From contig CAMPIU010000063.1 in the NCBI GenBank assembly GCA_946886545.1, positions 1-10,553 on the forward strand: DNA of 10,553 nucleotides. Direction: 5' to 3'. Of this stretch, positions 6,487 through 10,553 are shown piece by piece. The stretch is from an uncultured Flavobacteriales bacterium. Lineage in GTDB: Bacteria > Bacteroidota > Bacteroidia > Flavobacteriales > Crocinitomicaceae. A program made the translations under genes and the position numbers. The notes under the pieces were generated by a model that had not been told where the DNA came from, searched no databases, and saw only the letters and a list, made by a program, of their open reading frames with translations. The first letter of the stretch is position 1, and each line of letters starts with the position of its first letter.

Positions 6487-7100
6487 CAGAATCCGGAAAT
6501 AAAATTGGTGAGCAGCTGCATGCCGAATCTGTGACTTTTTTCAGGGTGAAACTGAACACCTGCTATATGATCTTTTTGGACTGCAGCATCAAATTTATGA
6601 ATGTAATCTGCTTCCAAAACGACGTTATTGCGATTATTGCATTTCACATAGTATGAATGAGCAAAATAGAATCTCGTTTCTTCGTCAAATCCTCTTAAAA
6701 GTTTGCTTTCCTGAACAGAAGAAACGTAATCCCAGCCCAAATGCGGGACAGGGAACGTTTTGTAATCTGTTGAATTGAATTTCTTACTTTCCAGGTCGAT
6801 CCAGGACAAACCGGATAAACTTCCCTCCTCGCTTTTTGTCCCAAACAATTGCATCCCCAGGCAAATCCCCAGAATTGGAACCCGCTCAACCAAAACACGC
6901 TGATTCAAAAGCGGAACTAAGCCTCTTTGATGTAAGTTAGTCATTCCCTGGTCAAATGATCCGACTCCGGGAAGAATTAGCTTACTGGCAACTGAAATCT
7001 GTTCCTTATCACCGGAAATTTCAGCATCAAAACCAATAAATTGAAGCATGTTCTTTATCGAGCCTAAATTTCCCAGGCCATAATCAACAATTACTATCAT
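6486..7100 (-). CDS. hisH: HisH-like glutamine amidotransferase (WbuY type)
   Basis: This 204-residue class I glutaminase is homologous to the HisH subunit of imidazole glycerol phosphate synthase. The catalytic triad is complete: Cys80 in LGICLGMQLFG, His185 and Glu187 in GVQFHPEKSH. LPGVGSFDQGM (43-53) forms the oxyanion-strand loop, and HLGWDYV (120-126) is the conserved interface segment. The N-terminus MIVIVDYGLGNLGS fits the family start exactly. It should release ammonia from glutamine and pass it into its HisF-like partner, encoded next with a one-base overlap. Because that partner is of the WbuZ type, I infer that this protein serves sugar amidation, not histidine synthesis. By sequence alone HisH and WbuY are hard to tell apart. 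The gene follows a 52-bp gap that contains a candidate -7 promoter element. Confidence 0.92.
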   Translation of the reverse strand: MIVIVDYGLGNLGSIKNMLQFIGFDAEISGDKEQISVASKLILPGVGSFDQGMTNLHQRGLVPLLNQRVLVERVPILGICLGMQLFGTKSEEGSLSGLSWIDLESKKFNSTDYKTFPVPHLGWDYVSSVQESKLLRGFDEETRFYFAHSYYVKCNNRNNVVLEADYIHKFDAAVQKDHIAGVQFHPEKSHRFGMQLLTNFISGF

Positions 7101-7140
7101 GCTTTATTTCGAGTATTAAGAGTAGAAAAGTGTTTTTATT

Positions 7141-7148
7141 CAAATATA
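7141..7148 (-). promoter_or_regulatory. putative internal -7 promoter element upstream of hisH-like gene
   Basis: TATATTTG on the minus strand matches TAnnTTTG exactly. It lies about 40 bp before the hisH-like start and only a few bases past the flippase stop. No TTG -33 element is found at the expected distance. The 52-bp gap, in a locus where neighbouring genes mostly overlap, makes an internal promoter plausible, but the evidence is weak. Confidence 0.33.
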
Positions 7149-7152
7149 CTTT

Positions 7153-8460
7153 TTATGCTTCATCTGTCTGCATCGTTTTTGTAAGTTTTAAAAAGAGAAC
7201 GATGATGATCAAATAAATGATTGACAATAAAACAGAATTGAAGCCTAAAATCCAGTGAAACGAATCAAACCCCGGACCGGTTAATTGAAGTTTACCCATA
7301 ACATTTAAAAGAACAGGAAGAACTCCGAAATTGAACAACTGGAAAAATGCGACAATAATTCCAAAACCAAACATCAATTTTTGTTTGGACAGTACCAGCG
7401 ACAATGACGAAATCGGTGAAACAATGAAATTCAGCATTAAGGCCGGAGACAGTATTTCTGCAATTCTTCCTGCTTCCCTCCATTTTTCTCCAAAAACAAA
7501 CCCAAAAAGATCACTTCCGAAAAAGAAAAGTACTGTGAATGGAATAATCGAAATATAAAACAGGGTCAGGAGTGTTTTTAAAGTCAGCGGGTAGACTGCT
7601 TGTTTCTTATGAACCAATTCGGAACTTTTATTGAAAAAGACCTGTCCCAAGGACTGGCCGAAGAGTGATAAAGGCAGCTTCAGCATCAAATACGCATAGC
7701 TGTATGAGCCAAAAGTTCCTTTTCCGTAAAACTCCACTATAAATGCTGCCAATGCCAGATCAACCCCTAAATCCAACAAAACATGCGGCAAGTAAACTGT
7801 CGGATACGACTTATAGTTTTTGGCCAAAACCCGCATTCTTTTCAAATCGCTGACAGATGTATCTCCTTTTTTGTTTGATAAAAAAGTTCTGACGAAGGCA
7901 AAAATGGATAAAAAAGATCCGAGTAAAGTTCCGAAGATCAACCCGAAAGAACCCCAATTTAATAAGCCGAAAACCAACCTCAACGAGTTCACAGAAACCG
8001 AATTTACCATGCGCTGAATGGAGATTTGCCTGAAGAGTTTTTTTCTGACAGACCAATTTGTACCCAGGTTGATCCAAACGCTGACATAGGCACTCAAAAC
8101 CGAAACCACCAGGAACACATAATTGGAAAAGTTATAGGGTTTCAGCATATAATAACTCAAACCGATCAGGAAAACTGCTGTCAGAACGACCAACGAAATA
8201 CGAAACGACAAACGATATAGCGAGAATGCATGATTATCTTGTTTTGCAACCGGTAAAGTTGCTTCGTAACGTGCAGTGGCGAAAGCCGCAATAAATGCGA
8301 CCAGACGCGTATAAACTCCCAATTCCCCCATATCGGCGGTGGAATAAATACGGGTAAGAACCGGATAAATAAGGTAAGCAATTAACTGAGCAATAACAGT
8401 GCCCGTCATCAAAGTCAGGACTGATTTTACAAAGTCAGATTTTAGTTCTTTTATTCGCAT
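7153..8460 (-). CDS. Wzx-type oligosaccharide flippase (polysaccharide biosynthesis protein, MOP superfamily)
   Basis: This 435-residue, strongly hydrophobic protein has roughly a dozen predicted membrane helices, as expected for Wzx flippases of the MOP exporter superfamily. They turn undecaprenyl-diphosphate-linked glycans from the cytoplasmic to the periplasmic face of the inner membrane. The family-like N-terminal region reads PVLTRIYSTADMGELGVY (33-50), followed by RYEATLPVAK (64-73), a charged stretch typical of Bacteroidota Wzx proteins. Conserved basic and acidic residues lie in the loops between helices. The start overlaps the upstream epimerase stop by 10 bp, indicating co-translation. 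Flippase sequences diverge quickly, so the glycan specificity cannot be read. Being next to a phosphoglycosyl transferase, a GT4 and sugar-nucleotide genes supports the call. No Wzy-like polymerase gene is present beside it. Confidence 0.9.
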   Translation of the reverse strand: MRIKELKSDFVKSVLTLMTGTVIAQLIAYLIYPVLTRIYSTADMGELGVYTRLVAFIAAFATARYEATLPVAKQDNHAFSLYRLSFRISLVVLTAVFLIGLSYYMLKPYNFSNYVFLVVSVLSAYVSVWINLGTNWSVRKKLFRQISIQRMVNSVSVNSLRLVFGLLNWGSFGLIFGTLLGSFLSIFAFVRTFLSNKKGDTSVSDLKRMRVLAKNYKSYPTVYLPHVLLDLGVDLALAAFIVEFYGKGTFGSYSYAYLMLKLPLSLFGQSLGQVFFNKSSELVHKKQAVYPLTLKTLLTLFYISIIPFTVLFFFGSDLFGFVFGEKWREAGRIAEILSPALMLNFIVSPISSLSLVLSKQKLMFGFGIIVAFFQLFNFGVLPVLLNVMGKLQLTGPGFDSFHWILGFNSVLLSIIYLIIIVLFLKLTKTMQTDEA

Positions 8461-9449
8461 TGTAATACATGACGAAGGTATTCATTGATTCCTTCTTCAA
8501 AGGTATATACTGGTTTATAATCCAAATATTGCTCCATCTTAGCTGTTGAAGCCAGTGAATCTTTGATATCGCCTTTTCTTGGCGGACCATAAGTTATTGT
8601 ATTTTTGGGAGTCTTCCCAAGACTTTTTAAACCTTCCTCCAAACTATCAATGACACTATTCAGTGTCAAACTTCGCCCACAAGCCACGTTGTAAACCTGA
8701 CCAAATGCCTGTGCATTATCGGCTATCAGGGAAAGTAAATTTGCATGAATTGCATTCTTCACATAGGTAAAATCACGTGATTGTTCCCCGTCTCCGTTAA
8801 CAACGATTTCACCTCCCTGAAGCATTTTATCCAGAAACTTTGGGATTGCGGCTGCATATACACCATTTGGATTTTGAAAGGGACCAAACACATTAAAATA
8901 GCGCAAGCCAATCGTTTCCATTTCATGCAATTGATGGTACACTTGTCCGTATTCTTCATTCAATTGCTTGGTTGCAGCATAGGGTGAAAGTACTTTCCCT
9001 TCCTGTCCTTCATGCTTTGGTGAAGCAATCGAATCTCCATAAACAGATGAAGAACTTGCATAAACAAAACGTTTTACATTTGCCAATTTTGCTTCATGCA
9101 GAATGGTTAAAAAACCGGTTGCATTGACTCGGTGTGTGTTTAAGGGGAATTCGATAGACCTGGGAACAGAGCCTAAGGCTGCCTGATTGGATATTGCGTC
9201 CACCTCTTTCAACAAATCACGGTAATCATCCGGATTACAAATATCTCCCTTTACGAAACGGTAATTTTCGTATTGAGACAATCTATCTATATTTGATTGA
9301 AGGCCTGTCTCCAGGTTATCCAAAACAATAACAGAGGCTCCTATTTTTAATAGGGCCTCTGCTAAATTTGAACCGATGAAACCGGCACCACCGGTTACCA
9401 AAATGGTTTTATTCTTTAATCGATCAGATATTAGCTGAGCTACACCCAT
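8451..9449 (-). CDS. SDR-family NAD-dependent UDP-sugar epimerase (WbpP-like UDP-GlcNAc/GlcNAcA 4-epimerase)
   Basis: This 332-residue extended short-chain dehydrogenase/reductase has the NAD-binding glycine motif GGAGFIG (20-26), an acidic residue ending the second strand in VLDNLETG (42-49), the catalytic serine region ASSSSVYGD (131-139), and Tyr157-Lys161 in SPYAATK. QAALGSVPRS (89-98), GDGEQSRDFTYV (219-230) and GPPRKGDIKDSLA (288-300) are signatures of the WbpP/Gne branch, which interconverts UDP-GlcNAc and UDP-GalNAc or their uronic acids by C4 epimerisation. The usual HQAALG reads NQAALG here. The gene starts 2 bp after rny and overlaps the flippase by 10 bp. It is the first gene of the glycan locus. 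Specificity for GlcNAc versus GlcNAcA cannot be decided, and no UDP-GlcNAc 6-dehydrogenase is nearby. Confidence 0.93.
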   Translation of the reverse strand: MGVAQLISDRLKNKTILVTGGAGFIGSNLAEALLKIGASVIVLDNLETGLQSNIDRLSQYENYRFVKGDICNPDDYRDLLKEVDAISNQAALGSVPRSIEFPLNTHRVNATGFLTILHEAKLANVKRFVYASSSSVYGDSIASPKHEGQEGKVLSPYAATKQLNEEYGQVYHQLHEMETIGLRYFNVFGPFQNPNGVYAAAIPKFLDKMLQGGEIVVNGDGEQSRDFTYVKNAIHANLLSLIADNAQAFGQVYNVACGRSLTLNSVIDSLEEGLKSLGKTPKNTITYGPPRKGDIKDSLASTAKMEQYLDYKPVYTFEEGINEYLRHVLQCE

Positions 9450-9451
9450 CG

Positions 9452-10553
9452 TTACTTCGCGTAATTCACAGAACGTTTTTCACGAATCACGGTCACTTTT
9501 ACCTGTCCGGGATAAGTCATTTCTGTTTGTATTTTTTGAGAAATCGCAAATGATAATTCATCTGCACGCAAATCGGTTACTTTCTCACTTTCCACTAAAA
9601 CACGTAATTCTCTACCTGCCTGAATTGCATACGCTGAATTCACTCCATCATAAGACAAAGCCAAATTCTCCAGATCTTTAATTCGTTTGATGTATGATTC
9701 AACTACTTCACGGCGTGCACCAGGGCGCGCACCTGAAATCGAGTCACAAATTTGTACGATCGGTGAGATCAGGGTTGTCATTTCAATTTCATCGTGGTGG
9801 GCTCCGATTGCATTCAATACGTCCGGCTTTTCACCAAATTTCTCAGCAATTTTCATTCCTAGGATCGCATGTGGCAATTCCGGTTCTTCATCCGGAACTT
9901 TACCGATATCGTGTAATAATCCGGCACGTTTTGCAACCTTCACATTTAAGCCCAATTCAGCTGCCATGATCGCACAAAGATTTGCTACTTCGCGGCTATG
10001 TTGCAATAAGTTCTGTCCGTAAGAAGAACGGTATTTCATACGTCCAACCATTCGGATCAATTCCGGATGCAATCCGTGAATTCCTAAATCGATACAAGTT
10101 CTTCTTCCTGTTTCAGCAATTTCTTCTTCCAAAGACTTCTTCGTTTTCGCTACCACCTCTTCAATTCTGGCAGGGTGAATACGGCCATCCGAAACCAATT
10201 GGTGCAAAGCCAAACGGGCAATTTCTCTTCTAACCGGATCGAAACAGGATAAAATAATTGCTTCAGGAGTATCATCTACAATGATCTCAACACCCGTTGC
10301 TGCTTCCAACGCACGAATATTTCGACCTTCACGACCAATAATTCGACCTTTCACCTCATCAGAATCAATATTGAATACAGAAACAGCATTCTCAACTGCC
10401 TGTTCCGAAGCCACACGCTGAATCGTTTGAATCACGATGCGTTTTGCTTCGCGGTTTGCATTCAGTTTTGCTTCTTCGGTAATTTCCTTGATGTGAACCA
10501 TTGCTGCTGTTCTCGCCTCATCCTTTAGGGATTCCATCAACAAGTTTTTAGCT
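9452..10553 (-). CDS. rny: ribonuclease Y (C-terminal part; 5' end outside window)
   Basis: RNase Y is a membrane-anchored endoribonuclease that initiates mRNA decay. About 366 residues are visible, from the end of the coiled coil through the whole catalytic part. The frame is open to the right edge, reading [13 protein letters not shown], so an apparent TTG start at 10541-10543 is not the real start; roughly 150 residues, including the N-terminal membrane helix, lie beyond the edge. Numbering from that TTG, the KH domain shows [15 protein letters not shown] (67-81) and DDTPEAI (90-96), followed by [10 protein letters not shown] and [10 protein letters not shown]. The HD domain has [11 protein letters not shown] (179-189) and the metal-binding His211-Asp212 in GLLHDIGK. 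The end has [16 protein letters not shown] and [20 protein letters not shown], as in all RNase Y. The stop is 2 bp before the epimerase start, so read-through into the glycan locus is likely. Confidence 0.96.
   Translation of the reverse strand, partial: AKNLLMESLKDEARTAAMVHIKEITEEAKLNANREAKRIVIQTIQRVASEQAVENAVSVFNIDSDEVKGRIIGREGRNIRALEAATGVEIIVDDTPEAIILSCFDPVRREIARLALHQLVSDGRIHPARIEEVVAKTKKSLEEEIAETGRRTCIDLGIHGLHPELIRMVGRMKYRSSYGQNLLQHSREVANLCAIMAAELGLNVKVAKRAGLLHDIGKVPDEEPELPHAILGMKIAEKFGEKPDVLNAIGAHHDEIEMTTLISPIVQICDSISGARPGARREVVESYIKRIKDLENLALSYDGVNSAYAIQAGRELRVLVESEKVTDLRADELSFAISQKIQTEMTYPGQVKVTVIREKRSVNYAK

Noticed and set aside
6695..6898. 67-codon minus-strand frame inside the hisH-like gene
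   Set aside because: It lies in another frame of a complete catalytic gene, is rich in Trp and Cys with no motif, and has no start signal.
5716..7100. HisH and HisF as histidine biosynthesis genes
   Set aside because: The HisF-like protein lacks catalytic Asp11, carries WbuZ/HisF2 signatures, and the pair sits among glycan genes with no other his gene.
7811..8220. Open frames on both strands inside the flippase gene
   Set aside because: The flippase frame is complete and family-like; these frames are compositional shadows with no features of their own.
9687..10022. Plus-strand open frame of 111 codons opposite rny
   Set aside because: It is antisense to a highly conserved domain and its translation has no recognisable motif; it reflects the codon use of rny.
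10541..10543. TTG as the start codon of the RNase Y frame
   Set aside because: The frame stays open to the window edge and continues with family-typical sequence (AKN before the TTG). RNase Y also needs an N-terminal membrane helix and long coiled coil that would lie beyond the edge.

Overview
The window looks like a chromosomal segment of a Bacteroidota bacterium, probably from the Flavobacteriia side of the phylum. This is judged from protein character, AT-rich DNA, a type IX secretion (T9SS) sorting-domain protein, and intergenic copies of the Bacteroidota -7 promoter motif TAnnTTTG. I cannot name the genus.

Left part (1-1479): the 3' end of an unrecognised plus-strand gene (to 173) meets, tail to tail, a minus-strand alkyltransferase-like (ATL) DNA-repair protein (170-529). 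A 178-bp gap holding a nested inverted repeat follows. Next are a very small T9SS sorting-domain protein with no visible cargo domain (708-1028), a strong rho-independent terminator, and a DUF486/DMT-family small membrane protein (1108-1479).

Main part (1514-9449, all minus strand): an eight-gene surface-glycan locus. In transcription order it holds a WbpP-like UDP-sugar 4-epimerase, a Wzx-type flippase, a HisH-like amidotransferase and a HisF-like partner (WbuY/WbuZ type, linked to sugar amidation), a WbpI-like non-hydrolysing UDP-sugar 2-epimerase, a WbuB-like GT4 glycosyltransferase, a DegT/DnrJ/EryC1/StrS sugar aminotransferase, and a PglC-like phosphoglycosyl transferase that would start glycan assembly on undecaprenyl phosphate. 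The genes form overlapping pairs separated by gaps of 52, 20 and 80 bp, two of which carry TAnnTTTG motifs.

Right edge (9452-10553): the C-terminal two thirds or so of RNase Y (rny), cut by the window end, lies only 2 bp upstream of the glycan locus on the same strand.

How the genes fit together: the enzymes suggest a short glycan with at least one amino sugar, possibly amidated, built on a lipid carrier and flipped across the inner membrane. The locus is closed on both sides (rny upstream, a convergent gene downstream), yet it lacks a Wzy polymerase, the WbuX/WbpG amidotransferase that normally partners WbuY/WbuZ, the dehydrogenase and transferase steps that normally feed WbpI, and the dehydratase and acetyltransferase that normally flank a PglE-type aminotransferase. 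Either it depends on genes elsewhere or the pathway is unusual. No transposase, CRISPR array, tRNA or rRNA was seen, and no gene-free stretch exceeds about 180 bp.
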